Positions 1 through 9,072 of a stretch of 64,000 bases of DNA are shown piece after piece. A model generated the notes under the pieces. The model was not told the origin of the DNA and did not search any database. It worked only from the letters and a program-made list of their open reading frames with translations. This DNA comes from Billgrantia pellis (GTDB lineage Bacteria; Pseudomonadota; Gammaproteobacteria; Pseudomonadales; Halomonadaceae), in NCBI RefSeq assembly GCF_008297955.1, contig NZ_VTPY01000001.1, positions 558,001 through 622,000 on the forward strand, written 5' to 3'. How positions within the stretch are numbered: position 1 is the first letter of the stretch; every line of letters begins with the position of its first letter. The translations under genes were made by a program, and so were the position numbers.

Positions 1-121
1 TGAGGTGCTACGTGGTGATCGAGAAGGTCAATACAGTATCCGCATCAATGACCAGTGGCGCATCTGCTTTCGATTCGAAGCCGGCAATGCCTACGATGTC
101 CAAATCGTCGATTACCACTGA
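1..121 (+). CDS. higB: HigB-type toxin, C-terminal fragment cut by the window edge
   Basis: Reading from base 2 gives 39 residues ending at the TGA at 119-121, including GQYSIRINDQWRICFRFE and ending in VQIVDYH. These are hallmarks of the RelE/ParE-superfamily HigB toxins, ribosome-dependent mRNA endonucleases, whose C-terminus carries the Y-S-I-R-I-N-x-Q-W-R-I strand pair. The 5' part lies outside the window. The HigA antitoxin gene follows after 11 bases, the usual toxin-first order of hig loci. The function is inferred from this motif and the partner gene. Confidence 0.85.
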   Translation, partial: EVLRGDREGQYSIRINDQWRICFRFEAGNAYDVQIVDYH

Positions 122-132
122 GGAGGTGGAGC

Positions 133-420
133 ATGACCGAACGTCTGCCCAATATCCATCCGGGGGAAATCCTGCTGGAGGATTTCATCGAGCCGATGGG
201 ATTGACCAAGAATGCCCTGGCTACCGCCATTGGCGTGCCGGCGACACGCATTGGGGAAATCACTCGAGGCGCGCGGTCTGTCACGGCTGATACCGATCTG
301 CGCCTATCCCGCTTCTTCGGTACCAGCGAAGGCTACTGGTTGCGCCTGCAAAACGCCTATGATCTGGAAGAGGCGAAGCGGGGACACGAATATGAAGGAA
401 TCAAGCCGCATGCAGCTTGA
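133..420 (+). CDS. higA: HigA-family antitoxin, XRE-type DNA-binding protein
   Basis: 95-residue protein starting at the ATG preceded by a strong AGGAGG six bases upstream; an in-frame start at 55 would run inside higB and is not used. N-terminal HPGEILLEDFIEPMGLTKNALA followed by an XRE helix-turn-helix (residues about 18-65, with the recognition segment RIGEITRGARSVTADT) is typical of HigA. It is expected to neutralise HigB and repress the hig promoter. Its start lies 11 bases after higB, consistent with one operon. Confidence 0.92.
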   Translation: MTERLPNIHPGEILLEDFIEPMGLTKNALATAIGVPATRIGEITRGARSVTADTDLRLSRFFGTSEGYWLRLQNAYDLEEAKRGHEYEGIKPHAA

Positions 421-465
421 ATCCCACACGATACTTCTGATCTTGGTAAAGTGTCGCGCGCTTCA

Positions 466-1827
466 TCAAGCGCTATAAAAGTCCATGAACTTCACCGGCT
501 GACTTTCCTCGATCACTTCCGCCCACAGGTCATACTCATCGGCATTCGTCACCCGGGCCCGAACCACGTCGCCGGGACGCAGGGGACGCTTGGATTCCAG
601 GAATACCATGCCGTCGATCTCGGGGGCATCGGCTTCGCTGCGGCCGATGGGGCCGTCCTCGTCGACCTCGTCCACCAGTACCTCGATCTCACGGCCGATC
701 TTACGTTCGAGGCGGGCGGCGGATATCTGCTGCTGGTGCGCCATGAAGCGCTCCCAGCGCGCCTGTTTCACCTCGTCAGGTACCGGGGCCAGGCCCAGCT
801 CGTTGGCCGGTGCGCCCTCCACCGGTGAGTACGGGAAGCAACCCACGCGATCGAGCTGCGCTTCGCTCAGCCAGTCGAGCAGGTACTGAAAGTCCTCTTC
901 GCTCTCGCCGGGGAAGCCGACAATGAAGGTAGAGCGGATGGTCAGTTCGGGGCATACCTCGCGCCAGCGCTTGATGCGCTCGAGCGTCCGGTCCTCGTAG
1001 GCGGGGCGCTTCATCGCCTTGAGCACCTTGGGGCTGGCATGTTGGAAGGGAATGTCCAGATAGGGCAGGATCTTGCCCTCCGCCATCAACGGGATCAATT
1101 CGTCCACGTGGGGGTAGGGATACACATAGTGCAGGCGAACGCGAATGCCGAGCTCGGAGAGCGCCTCGCACAGCTCGGTGAGACGCGTCCTGATCTCGCG
1201 GCCACGCCACTCACCGGCAGCGTAGCGGAGGTCCACACCGTAGGCGCTGGTGTCCTGGGAGATGACCAGCAGTTCCTTTACGCCGGCTTTCGCCAGTCCT
1301 TCGGCCTCCTTCAGCACGTCACCGACCGGCCGGCTGACCAATTTGCCGCGCATGGAGGGAATGATGCAGAAACTGCAGGAGTGGTTGCAGCCCTCGGAGA
1401 TCTTCAAGTAGGCGTAATGGCGCGGTGTCAGCTTGACGCCCTGCGGCGGCACCAGATCGATACGCGGATCATGATCTTGCCTGCGTGGTGCGGCCTCGTG
1501 CACCGCGCCGACCACACGCTCGTACTGCTGCGGGCCGGTCACGGCCAGCACGCTTGGGTGAACGTCGCGAATGGCGCCTTCATCCACGCCCATGCAACCG
1601 GTCACGATCACCTTACCGTTTTCGGCTATCGCTTCGCCAATGGCATCAAGCGACTCGGCCTTGGCGCTGTCTATGAAGCCGCAGGTGTTGACCACCACCA
1701 CATCGGCATCGTCGTAGCTGGGCACGATCTCGTAGCCTTCGGTGCGCAACTGGGTCAGGATGCGCTCGGAATCCACCAGCGCCTTGGGGCAACCCAGCGA
1801 GACGAAACCGACCTTGGGTGTGGACAT
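466..1827 (-). CDS. rimO: Ribosomal protein S12 methylthiotransferase RimO
   Basis: 453-residue radical-SAM enzyme that adds a methylthio group to the conserved aspartate of ribosomal protein S12. The N-terminal methylthiotransferase domain begins [17 protein letters not shown] and supplies three cysteines (C13, C49, C78) for one iron-sulfur cluster. The radical SAM motif C147-x3-C151-x2-C154 ([11 protein letters not shown]) binds the other. The C-terminal region is the TRAM domain expected in the family. The chosen ATG has AGAGG just upstream; a longer frame to 1950 has no supporting signal. It is a stand-alone gene, convergent with higA and divergent from the RatA-like gene. Confidence 0.97.
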   Translation of the reverse strand: MSTPKVGFVSLGCPKALVDSERILTQLRTEGYEIVPSYDDADVVVVNTCGFIDSAKAESLDAIGEAIAENGKVIVTGCMGVDEGAIRDVHPSVLAVTGPQQYERVVGAVHEAAPRRQDHDPRIDLVPPQGVKLTPRHYAYLKISEGCNHSCSFCIIPSMRGKLVSRPVGDVLKEAEGLAKAGVKELLVISQDTSAYGVDLRYAAGEWRGREIRTRLTELCEALSELGIRVRLHYVYPYPHVDELIPLMAEGKILPYLDIPFQHASPKVLKAMKRPAYEDRTLERIKRWREVCPELTIRSTFIVGFPGESEEDFQYLLDWLSEAQLDRVGCFPYSPVEGAPANELGLAPVPDEVKQARWERFMAHQQQISAARLERKIGREIEVLVDEVDEDGPIGRSEADAPEIDGMVFLESKRPLRPGDVVRARVTNADEYDLWAEVIEESQPVKFMDFYSA

Positions 1828-2097
1828 GCAGTACCTCTTGAAATGAAAAGCCAATGCCTGTGCGTGCGAATCGCTGGTTCCTCGCGCCTTGCGACCCACA
1901 GGGATGTGGGAAGTGCGTTGGTTCGTCTGGAACGAACCTGGCCACTTCATCTCGCTCGACGATTTGCCTAGCGTTGGCGAACAATTAAGGGGGCGAGCGA
2001 AGATTAGCTATTCTCGTTAGCCATCATGTCGCAGGATAGGTACCCTGCGGAGTGAAGGAAGAGCATTTTAGCGTCGCCCGGGAGCATAGGGAACCGC

Positions 2098-2508
2098 ATG
2101 GCCACCATCGAACACAGTGCAATTCTCAAGGCTCCGCCGGAGCGTGTCTTCGCCCTGCTGGAGCGGGTCGAGGATTTCGTCGACTACTCCGACATGATCC
2201 AGGCGATCGAACCACTGGGCGAGCAGCGCTATCGCTGGCATGTGCACGCGGTGGGCATGGATTGGACTTTCGACGTCGCCATTACGGAGAACCGCCCACC
2301 CGAAGTCTTGGCCTGGGAATCCATCGAAGGTGTGCATAATCAAGGCTGCTATCGGCTGCGACCGGTGGAAGAGGGCACCGAGGTGTCGTTCACGCTGACG
2401 TATACCCTGCGCAACCGCCTCATGGAAAAAGCCGTGACCAAGGCGGCCAGGCCGCTGGTGAACAAGGTCAGTCGGCAAATACTCGAACGCGTGGAAGCTC
2501 GCCTATAG
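2098..2508 (+). CDS. ratA: RatA-like SRPBCC (START-domain) protein
   Basis: 136 residues covering one helix-grip hydrophobic-ligand fold: IEHSAILKAPPERVFALLERVEDF at the start, VFSLTYTLRN-like strands (here VSFTLTYTLRN) near residue 100, and a long C-terminal helix. The family includes E. coli RatA/YfjG, reported to affect 70S ribosome assembly, and the coenzyme Q-binding Coq10 proteins; the sequence alone does not decide between these roles. The usual neighbours rnfH and smpB are not visible here. The start ATG follows a weak purine stretch. Confidence 0.85.
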   Translation: MATIEHSAILKAPPERVFALLERVEDFVDYSDMIQAIEPLGEQRYRWHVHAVGMDWTFDVAITENRPPEVLAWESIEGVHNQGCYRLRPVEEGTEVSFTLTYTLRNRLMEKAVTKAARPLVNKVSRQILERVEARL

Positions 2509-2602
2509 CCACATTTGCTCGTCACGCGATCTTCTCGTCTGCCACGGCAAGGACTACACTCGATGCGACGAGGTCGCTTCGGCCTCATTGAGGATTGTCG
2601 TC

Positions 2603-2785
2603 GTGTTCGAAGGGCTGATAGGGTGCCTGACGGTGCTGGTGGCTCAGCTAGCACTCCTCCACTATATCGATCGGCGCGTCGCCGCCATGCCACGGCTGAA
2701 AGAGCCTCCCCCGAAAGAGCCGGATGGCTCGGCTTCGTCGCTTCCCTTATCGCCAACTCAAAGGGAAGGGCATCTCGACACCTGA
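2603..2785 (+). CDS. Possible small single-pass membrane protein
   Basis: A 60-residue frame from a GTG (TTG at 2588 is an alternative) encodes one hydrophobic segment, GCLTVLVAQLALLHYI, followed by a charged proline-rich tail. It fills most of the otherwise empty 313 bases between the RatA-like gene and the convergent universal stress protein gene. No ribosome binding site stands out and no family is recognised. A CTTCCCTT/AAGGGAAG inverted repeat at 2741-2768 lies inside it, so the stretch could instead be a noncoding 3' region. Confidence 0.35.
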   Translation: MFEGLIGCLTVLVAQLALLHYIDRRVAAMPRLKEPPPKEPDGSASSLPLSPTQREGHLDT

Positions 2786-2821
2786 TCGGTGTGTGGCATT
2801 TCAGCTTGGTCGCTTTCCGAC

Positions 2822-3604
2822 CTACGGCACAACCAGAATCGGCAGCGCCACCCTTGCCAACAGATCGGTATCTTCGTCGAGCAACAGGGCCAATTCGGCA
2901 CGATGCAACAGCAAGCCGCCCGCTTCGGCCTGGGCCAGCAAGCTCGCCAGTTCTTCGGCATGGTGCGTGTGCAGTGGTGCCACGCCGTCGAACAGCGAGA
3001 TGAGCGGCTCCGGAATGGTGGCCGCGACATCCGGTTCGGCCGTTGCTTGGGCCAGCCAGCGTAGTGGACCGGGACGGAGAGGGTGACGTTCGTCCCATAG
3101 CAGCACCGCACAGGGTGCCTCCAGGATCAGCCGACGACTGGTGGAACCCAGACGCCTTCCCCAACGTTCGGTGGCGCCCGCCTTGCCCATCACCAGGACG
3201 TCAGCGGGGCCTGCCCGAGTCAGTGCTTCGCTTGCGACCTGCCCGCGACGAACGTCGAGCCGGTGCCGTACATGGCGACCGGCGACGGCGGCGGACAGTG
3301 CCCGGTTCACGCGCTGCAATTGGCGGGCATGAGTGGCTTCCAGCGAGGCGTGGGTGAGGGGCCGCGTTGTTCCCGACTGGCTGCCTATCTCGCAGGAGAA
3401 CGGAAAGGCCGCGCAAGCCAGCAAGTTGGTATCCTCCACGTAGAGAGCCACCAGCTCGGCCTGCTGCCGGCTGGCCAGGTCCACGGCAACGGCCAGTGCC
3501 GCCAGGCTATGCCGCGAAGCGTCCAACAATGCCAGCACACGGGCGCCATTCAGCAACGGCGCTTGCTGCCGGTCATGGGAGGGCTCCCGGTCATTCATTG
3601 TCAT
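2822..3604 (-). CDS. Universal stress protein (UspA family), extended form
   Basis: 260 residues. The first half is a Usp fold: VLALLDASRHSLAALAVAVD at the start and DVLVMGKAGATERWGRRLGS followed by APCAVLLW, the G-x2-G-x9-G(S/T) type nucleotide loop of ATP-binding Usp proteins. The second half, ending LPILVVP, resembles a degenerate second Usp unit without a clear nucleotide loop. The ATG at 3604 has GAGGAG five bases upstream and overlaps the end of the preceding protease gene by 14 bases, so the two are probably translationally coupled and share a stress-related role (inference). Confidence 0.85.
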   Translation of the reverse strand: MTMNDREPSHDRQQAPLLNGARVLALLDASRHSLAALAVAVDLASRQQAELVALYVEDTNLLACAAFPFSCEIGSQSGTTRPLTHASLEATHARQLQRVNRALSAAVAGRHVRHRLDVRRGQVASEALTRAGPADVLVMGKAGATERWGRRLGSTSRRLILEAPCAVLLWDERHPLRPGPLRWLAQATAEPDVAATIPEPLISLFDGVAPLHTHHAEELASLLAQAEAGGLLLHRAELALLLDEDTDLLARVALPILVVP

Positions 3605-5999
3605 TGCGCTCCTCGCCGTCATGGAGGACGTCGTCTTCCCTGTCTGGGCCGACCCGCTTCTTCACTGCTCGGTGGAAACTCGCCAGGCGCGCCATTACCC
3701 GCGCATTGACGCTGCCTTCGGGGTAATGGCCGTTCTTATCCGGATTGCCGGGTGGTTCGCCGACAAGGCGTTCCAGCGCCTGGTCGAGTTTCTCGATAGC
3801 GTATATCCGGAAATCGCCGGCTTCGATGGCGTCGCGAACGTCGCGCTTCAGCATCAGATGCGCCACATTGGCGGCGGGAAGCAATATGCCATGACCCTTA
3901 ACGCCGCCGCGTGCCCGGCATACGTCGAAGAAACCTTCGATCTTTTCGTTGACGCCACCTACCGCCTGCACGTTCCCCTGCTGGTCGATCGAGCCGGTCA
4001 CCGCCAGACGCTGATCGATCCCGACCCGGGCGATGGCCGAGATCAGCGCACACGCTTCGGCCACCGATGCGCTGTCGCCTTCGACGCCGCCGTAGGACTG
4101 TTCGAAGGCGAGGCTGGCAGAGAGCGACAACGGCACGTCGGGGGCATAGCGACTGGATAGGCAGCGCGACAGAATCATTACCGCCTTGGAGTGGATACGC
4201 CCGCCCAGGCGCGCCTCGCGCTCGATATCGACCACATGGCCGGGGCCCGGGCGGGCGGTCGCCGTGATCCGGGCGGGCTGGCCGAACGCGTAATCGCCCA
4301 TGCTGAGAACCGTGAGACCATTGACCTGGCCGATGCGCGATCCTTCGAACTCGATCGCCACGGTACCGCGAGTGATGCGCTCGTGGCTGAGCTCATGCAA
4401 TCGGCTGGCGCGCCAGAGCTGCTGCTCGACGGCTTTCTCGACATGCGCGCGCGAGATGACCTTGGCACCGTTGCGATCCGCCCAGTGATCGGCCTCCTGC
4501 AGCAGATCGCTCAACACCCGATGTCGGGCAACGAGTTTCTCCTGATCGTCGGCCAAGCGGCTGGCTCGCTCGATGGCGGCTGCCACTCCGCTGCGATCGA
4601 GAGGGCGTAGCGTCGCTTCGCGTGCCAAGGTGGCGATCATGCGCGCGTAGAGCGGCTGGTTGCCGTGATTACGGTTCAGCTCGTCCTCCAGGTCGGCCTG
4701 GACCTTGAACAGCTCGAGGAAATCGGGGTCGTGCTGGCACAACTCATAGTAGAGATGGCGTTCGCCCAGCAGTACGACTTTCACATCCAGTGGCACCGGC
4801 TCGGGCTCCAGCGTGATGGTGTTCATCAGGCCGTAGGTCTGCTCCAGCGACTCGGTACGGATCTCGCCGGCGCGAAGAACGCGCTTGAGCGTCTCCCAGG
4901 CGCCCGAATGCATCATCAGGGCGCGCGCATCCAGGAGCAGGTAGCCGCCGTTGGCCCGGTGCAGGCCGCCGGCGCGAATCAGCGAGAAATCGGTAAGCAG
5001 CGTGCCGTTGTGGACGTATTGCTCGATGCGTCCCACCAGATGCGGATGCGTCGGCAGATCGACATACACGACCGGGGCACCGTCGCAGCTCTTGTTGTCG
5101 ACGATGAGATTGAGCAAGAAGCGGTTGAAGATCGTTTCGGGCGTGATATCCGGTTCTGGTTGCAGGAACGAATCCCCATGCTGCAGGAGCGCCCGGCGAA
5201 TCGCCTGGAGATGATCCTTGACATCGTCGTGACCGTTGTAGCGCTCTTCCAGTTCGGTCAGCGGTGCATCGATCACCGATTGCAGCATCTCTTCGTTGAG
5301 CGCCTTGATTTGCTCGCGCAGTTGCTTGGCCAGGCGCGGCATCTGGCGAATCGCCTGGCTCAGTGTCTTCTGCAGCACTTCCACCGTGCGCTCGATGCGT
5401 TCACGCTCGTCCCTTGGCAGCTTCTCATACGCTTGCGGCGACATCATTGCGTCACCCTCGGCGGGGGCGAAAGTGAAGCCGTTGGGGGTGGAGAGCAGCA
5501 GAATATCGAGTTCGCGCGCTTCGCGGCGCACCGCTTCGATGGCATCGCGCTGTCGCTCGCCCATCGCCTGCTTCAGCTCGTGCAAGCGATTCTGGTACTC
5601 GTCGCCCTCGAATAGGGCGGGAATGGCGGTACGTAACTCCTCGACCAGTTGCTCGATGTCGGCGCGCAGCACGCGTCCCATCCCCGAGGGTAGCCGTAGA
5701 TGCCGCGGGCGCGAGGGATCGTCGAAATTGAAGCGATAGGCGATATCGGGTGGGCTGGGTTCATGGCGGGATCGCTCGGTGAGGAAGCGTTCCACCATAT
5801 GGTGTTTACCGTGGCCGGAATGACCGAGTACGTAGAGATTGAAGCCTTCGTTGCGCATCGACGTGCCGAAATCGAGTGCATCGCGAGCGCGCTCATGCCC
5901 GCTCAGCAAATCCAGCGATTCCAGTTCGCTGGTATCCTCGAAATCGAAGGCCTCCTCCGGGCAGGCGCGGTAGACCTGTGAGGCATCCAGGGGGGTCAC
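3591..5999 (-). CDS. LonB-like ATP-dependent protease
   Basis: 802 residues. It has an N-terminal AAA module with a Walker A loop G59-H-S-G-H-G-K65, a long inserted helical region (about 110-270), and a C-terminal Lon protease domain (about 560-770). The Lon catalytic dyad is visible as S643 in EGDSAS and K686 in VGGVNEKIEG. The family (Lon-like proteases without the classical Lon N-domain) degrades proteins in the cytoplasm; substrates are unknown. The universal stress protein gene overlaps its 3' end. The first ATG is used and lies about 150 bases from the LysR gene's stop codon. Confidence 0.93.
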   Translation of the reverse strand: MTPLDASQVYRACPEEAFDFEDTSELESLDLLSGHERARDALDFGTSMRNEGFNLYVLGHSGHGKHHMVERFLTERSRHEPSPPDIAYRFNFDDPSRPRHLRLPSGMGRVLRADIEQLVEELRTAIPALFEGDEYQNRLHELKQAMGERQRDAIEAVRREARELDILLLSTPNGFTFAPAEGDAMMSPQAYEKLPRDERERIERTVEVLQKTLSQAIRQMPRLAKQLREQIKALNEEMLQSVIDAPLTELEERYNGHDDVKDHLQAIRRALLQHGDSFLQPEPDITPETIFNRFLLNLIVDNKSCDGAPVVYVDLPTHPHLVGRIEQYVHNGTLLTDFSLIRAGGLHRANGGYLLLDARALMMHSGAWETLKRVLRAGEIRTESLEQTYGLMNTITLEPEPVPLDVKVVLLGERHLYYELCQHDPDFLELFKVQADLEDELNRNHGNQPLYARMIATLAREATLRPLDRSGVAAAIERASRLADDQEKLVARHRVLSDLLQEADHWADRNGAKVISRAHVEKAVEQQLWRASRLHELSHERITRGTVAIEFEGSRIGQVNGLTVLSMGDYAFGQPARITATARPGPGHVVDIEREARLGGRIHSKAVMILSRCLSSRYAPDVPLSLSASLAFEQSYGGVEGDSASVAEACALISAIARVGIDQRLAVTGSIDQQGNVQAVGGVNEKIEGFFDVCRARGGVKGHGILLPAANVAHLMLKRDVRDAIEAGDFRIYAIEKLDQALERLVGEPPGNPDKNGHYPEGSVNARVMARLASFHRAVKKRVGPDREDDVLHDGEERNDNE

Positions 6000-6146
6000 C
6001 TAGCATTCTCCTTGTCTCATTCCTGCCGCTGCCGAGCGGTGTCTCGTGGCGGGCGGGTATCGAGCGGCGCAGTCCCAGTATGGCGGAGTGGCTGCCTCCC
6101 TGCACGCTAGAGGTCAAGCCCCTTTTTTGTGGCGAAACGCGTTGGC

Positions 6147-7040
6147 CTACCCCTGGAAGGTAGCGAGCAGCCAGCGCTTCACCGTCCCTGCCGCAGGGCT
6201 GAGCGGTCGTTTTCTGCTGTGGGCGAGGAAAAGGTGTCGGCGGGCGGGCAGTCTGGCCTCGAAGGGAATGACGAGCCGTCCGTGCTCGAGGGCATCGCGA
6301 CTGAGCAAGGTGTCTCCCAGGGCGACGCCCAGGCCGCTCTCGGCTGCCTGGTGGGTGAGTAGTGCCTGGTCGACGTGTAAATGTCGCGTGACGCCCAGTG
6401 CCAGGTCGTATCGCCGCACCAGGCGGTGCCAATCCTGATGCAGGATATCGTGAATCAGCGTGACGCCGTGCAGCTTGCCTTCGGCCAATGCCGGATGCTC
6501 CGCCAGGTAGGCCGGGCTGCAGAGCGGCAGCACAGTGAGCCGGGACAAGAGCGTGGTGTCATAGCGTTCGTCGGCTTGGGGGAGATAGCGGATCGCCAGG
6601 TCATTGGCGGCTTCCTGCAAGGAGTAAAGCAAAGGAGAGGCGCTCAAGCGCAGCTCGATATCGGGATGTTGCGTGCAGAAGCCGGGCAGGGCCGGCCCAA
6701 GCCGCATCAGGGCGAAGGCAGGCGGTAACGCCAGCCGTACCGTCCTGAGCCGATCCACCTGTTGCATCGATTGGCTGACACCGACCAGCTCGTCCATCAG
6801 CGGCGCCATGCGTCGGTAATAGGCGTTGCCCGCTTCGGTGAGCGCAATGGAGCGTGCCCGACGTTCGAACAGCGTCAAGCCTAGCCAATTCTCCAGAATC
6901 TTGATCTGCTGGCTGATGGCACCCGCCGTTACCGACGCCTCGTCGGCGGCCTTCTTGAAACTGAGATGCTGAGCGGCAAGGCAGAAACACTGTATGGCCT
7001 TTAGCGGTGGCTGGCTCATGACGGCGTTTTTCTCAGTCAT
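6147..7040 (-). CDS. LysR-family transcriptional regulator, GcvA-like
   Basis: 297 residues with an N-terminal winged helix-turn-helix (LKAIQCFCLAAQHLSFKKAA through AISQQIKILE) and a C-terminal periplasmic-binding-protein-like effector domain from about residue 95. An alternative ATG at 7019 (MSQPPLKAI) is preceded by GAGAAAA and may be the real start. It is divergent from an MFS transporter and DsbA-like isomerase pair, the usual arrangement for a LysR regulator and its target. TTAC-N12-GTAA at 7051-7070 between them is a possible binding site. Confidence 0.93.
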   Translation of the reverse strand: MTEKNAVMSQPPLKAIQCFCLAAQHLSFKKAADEASVTAGAISQQIKILENWLGLTLFERRARSIALTEAGNAYYRRMAPLMDELVGVSQSMQQVDRLRTVRLALPPAFALMRLGPALPGFCTQHPDIELRLSASPLLYSLQEAANDLAIRYLPQADERYDTTLLSRLTVLPLCSPAYLAEHPALAEGKLHGVTLIHDILHQDWHRLVRRYDLALGVTRHLHVDQALLTHQAAESGLGVALGDTLLSRDALEHGRLVIPFEARLPARRHLFLAHSRKRPLSPAAGTVKRWLLATFQG

Positions 7041-7050
7041 GGAGAAGAAA

Positions 7051-7070
7051 TTACTCGTTTGTTGGTGTAA
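7051..7070. promoter_or_regulatory. Possible LysR binding site between divergent genes
   Basis: TTAC, 12 bases, then GTAA: a short dyad with the T-N11-A layout favoured by LysR regulators, in the gap between the LysR gene and the MFS gene. Short, and so only suggestive. Confidence 0.3.
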
Positions 7071-7127
7071 CAGAAATTGCCGAGCATGGCGATGATCTCT
7101 TTGGAATCCACTGCAGGAGATAGCGCC

Positions 7128-8357
7128 ATGCGTAAGGAACGCCTGTCCGCCGCGGCCTGGAGGCTGATTTTATGTGGGTCATTGCTGCTGATGCTCTCGT
7201 TCGGCATACGTTCGAGCATGGGCCTTTTCATGCCGCCACTCAGTGCGGCCAATGAATGGGGGCGCGATCTCATCGGCCTGGCCCTGGCGATCCAGAACCT
7301 CGCCTGGGGAGTGATCGCCGTCGTCGCGGGCGGACTGGCCGACCGCTTCGGTACGGTGCGCGTGGTCATGGCCGGTGCGGTGCTTTATGCACTGGGCTTA
7401 TGGATGACCGCCGGTGTCGATCAGGTCTGGATGCTCCATTCCGGTGCCGGCCTTCTTGTGGGAGCCGGCGTGGCCGGTACGGCCTTCGGCATTGTACTGC
7501 CTGCCATGGCGCGGGCAGTGAGCGAGGCGCAGCGGCAATGGGTGCTGGGGGTCGGCACCGCCGCAGGTTCGCTGGGGCAGTTCCTGTTGGCGCCCGTCGC
7601 CCAGGGCTTGATCGACTGGCTCGGCTGGGCAGGCGCGCTCAATGCCATGGCCTTATTGAGCCTCACCATGGCGCTGCTGGCCATGCCGCTGGCCGTATCG
7701 GACCGCGGTGAAGGAGGCGTCGCCGAGATCGCCTCGCCCGAGGCGTTTCGCGCCACCCTTCGCCTGGCCAGGGGACACGCTTCCTACTGGCTGCTAACCC
7801 TGGGCTTCTTCGTCTGCGGGTTCCACCTGGCCTTCATTACCGTCCACATGCCGGCCTTTCTCGGCGATGCCGGATTCGACGCCAGCGTTGGCGCTTGGTC
7901 GATCAGCCTCATCGGCCTTTGCAACGTGGTGGGCGCCTTCATGGCCGGAGTGATCTCCAGCCGGATCTCCAAGCGCCTGGTGTTGCTCGTGATCTACGCC
8001 GGGCGTGCGGTGGCGATCACGCTATTCATGCTGCTGCCGCTGAGCCTGACCACGGTATTGGCGTTCAGCTGCGTAATGGGCCTACTGTGGCTGGCGACCG
8101 TGCCACCGACCTCGGGGCTCGTGGCGACCATGTTCGGCACGCGCTACATGGCGACACTGTATGGCGTGGTATTCCTGAGCCATCAGATCGGCAGCTTTAC
8201 CGGGGTATGGCTTGGTGGCTTTCTCTACGAGGCGACCGGCTCCTATGTCGCCGTCTGGTGGAGCGGGGTAGTGCTGAGCCTGGTGACCATGGCCTTGCAC
8301 TGGCCGATTCGCGAAGCGCCGGCTAACGTTATGCGAGCGATGGCGCCATCGGCCTGA
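7128..8357 (+). CDS. Major facilitator superfamily transporter
   Basis: 409 residues, about 12 predicted membrane helices. It begins MRKERLSAAAWRLILCG and has the MFS loop 2-3 signature in GGLADRFGTVRVV. The layout resembles the CynX/NimT and oxalate/formate antiporter branches; the substrate is unknown. The ATG at 7128 has AGGAGA seven bases upstream; the earlier TTG at 7077 lacks a site. It is divergent from the LysR gene and followed 35 bases later by a 2-hydroxychromene-2-carboxylate isomerase-like gene, suggesting a joint role in uptake and metabolism of an organic compound. Confidence 0.92.
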   Translation: MRKERLSAAAWRLILCGSLLLMLSFGIRSSMGLFMPPLSAANEWGRDLIGLALAIQNLAWGVIAVVAGGLADRFGTVRVVMAGAVLYALGLWMTAGVDQVWMLHSGAGLLVGAGVAGTAFGIVLPAMARAVSEAQRQWVLGVGTAAGSLGQFLLAPVAQGLIDWLGWAGALNAMALLSLTMALLAMPLAVSDRGEGGVAEIASPEAFRATLRLARGHASYWLLTLGFFVCGFHLAFITVHMPAFLGDAGFDASVGAWSISLIGLCNVVGAFMAGVISSRISKRLVLLVIYAGRAVAITLFMLLPLSLTTVLAFSCVMGLLWLATVPPTSGLVATMFGTRYMATLYGVVFLSHQIGSFTGVWLGGFLYEATGSYVAVWWSGVVLSLVTMALHWPIREAPANVMRAMAPSA

Positions 8358-8392
8358 TGGGCCGTGGACGGAAGGCGAGACGAGGAGGCGTA

Positions 8393-9010
8393 ATGACGTT
8401 CACGTTCTGGTTCGAATTCGCCAGTACCTACTCCTATCCGGCAGCGATGCGCCTTGAGCATATGGCCGCCGAACGGGGCATCGAGGTGCGCTGGCAGCCG
8501 TTCCTGCTGGGGCCGATCTTCAAGGCTCAGGGTTGGGACGACTCGCCGTTCAACCTTTACCCGGCGAAGGGGCGCTACATGTGGCGGGACATCGAGCGGC
8601 TGTGCGAGCGCGACGGCATTCCCTTTCGCCACCCGTCGCAATTTCCGCGCAACGGCCTGCTGGCGGCACGCATCGTTGCCATGCACACCGGGGAGGCCTG
8701 GGTACCCGCCTTCGTACGAGGTGTCTTTCGTGCCAACTTCGAGCATGACGAGGATATCGGGGACCCACAGGTCATCGCCGGTTGCCTGGCCGAGCTGAAG
8801 CTCGACGCCTCGGCCGTTTTGGAAGAGGGGCAGCGGCCCGAGGCCAAGACCGCATTACGTGAAGCCACCGGACGTGCCGTGGAACTCGGCATCTTCGGAG
8901 CGCCGTTTTTCATGGCTGGCGACGAACCGTTCTGGGGCTATGATCGAATGGAGCAGGCGCTGGCGTGGTATGCGTCGCAGCGTTCTGTCAGGATCGCTGA
9001 AGGGGCCTGA
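8393..9010 (+). CDS. 2-hydroxychromene-2-carboxylate isomerase-like (DsbA/kappa-GST fold)
   Basis: 205 residues. FTFWFEFASTYSYPAAMRLE at the N-terminus and GIFGAPFFMAGDEPFWGYDR near the C-terminus are typical of the HCCA isomerase group of the thioredoxin-like DsbA/kappa-GST family. Naphthalene-pathway members use glutathione to isomerise 2-hydroxychromene-2-carboxylate. No other aromatic ring-degradation gene is nearby, so the true substrate is unknown. The ATG is preceded by GAGGAGG. Co-transcribed with the MFS gene and probably under the divergent LysR regulator. Confidence 0.88.
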   Translation: MTFTFWFEFASTYSYPAAMRLEHMAAERGIEVRWQPFLLGPIFKAQGWDDSPFNLYPAKGRYMWRDIERLCERDGIPFRHPSQFPRNGLLAARIVAMHTGEAWVPAFVRGVFRANFEHDEDIGDPQVIAGCLAELKLDASAVLEEGQRPEAKTALREATGRAVELGIFGAPFFMAGDEPFWGYDRMEQALAWYASQRSVRIAEGA

Positions 9011-9072
9011 CCGTGCGGTGAAAGTGGCGGTGAAAGTGGCCATTTTCGTCTTGACGAACGGGAGTGAATCGG

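Noticed and set aside
458..473. Stem-loop at the rimO 3' end as a terminator
   Set aside because: It overlaps the rimO stop codon and has no T-run on either strand.
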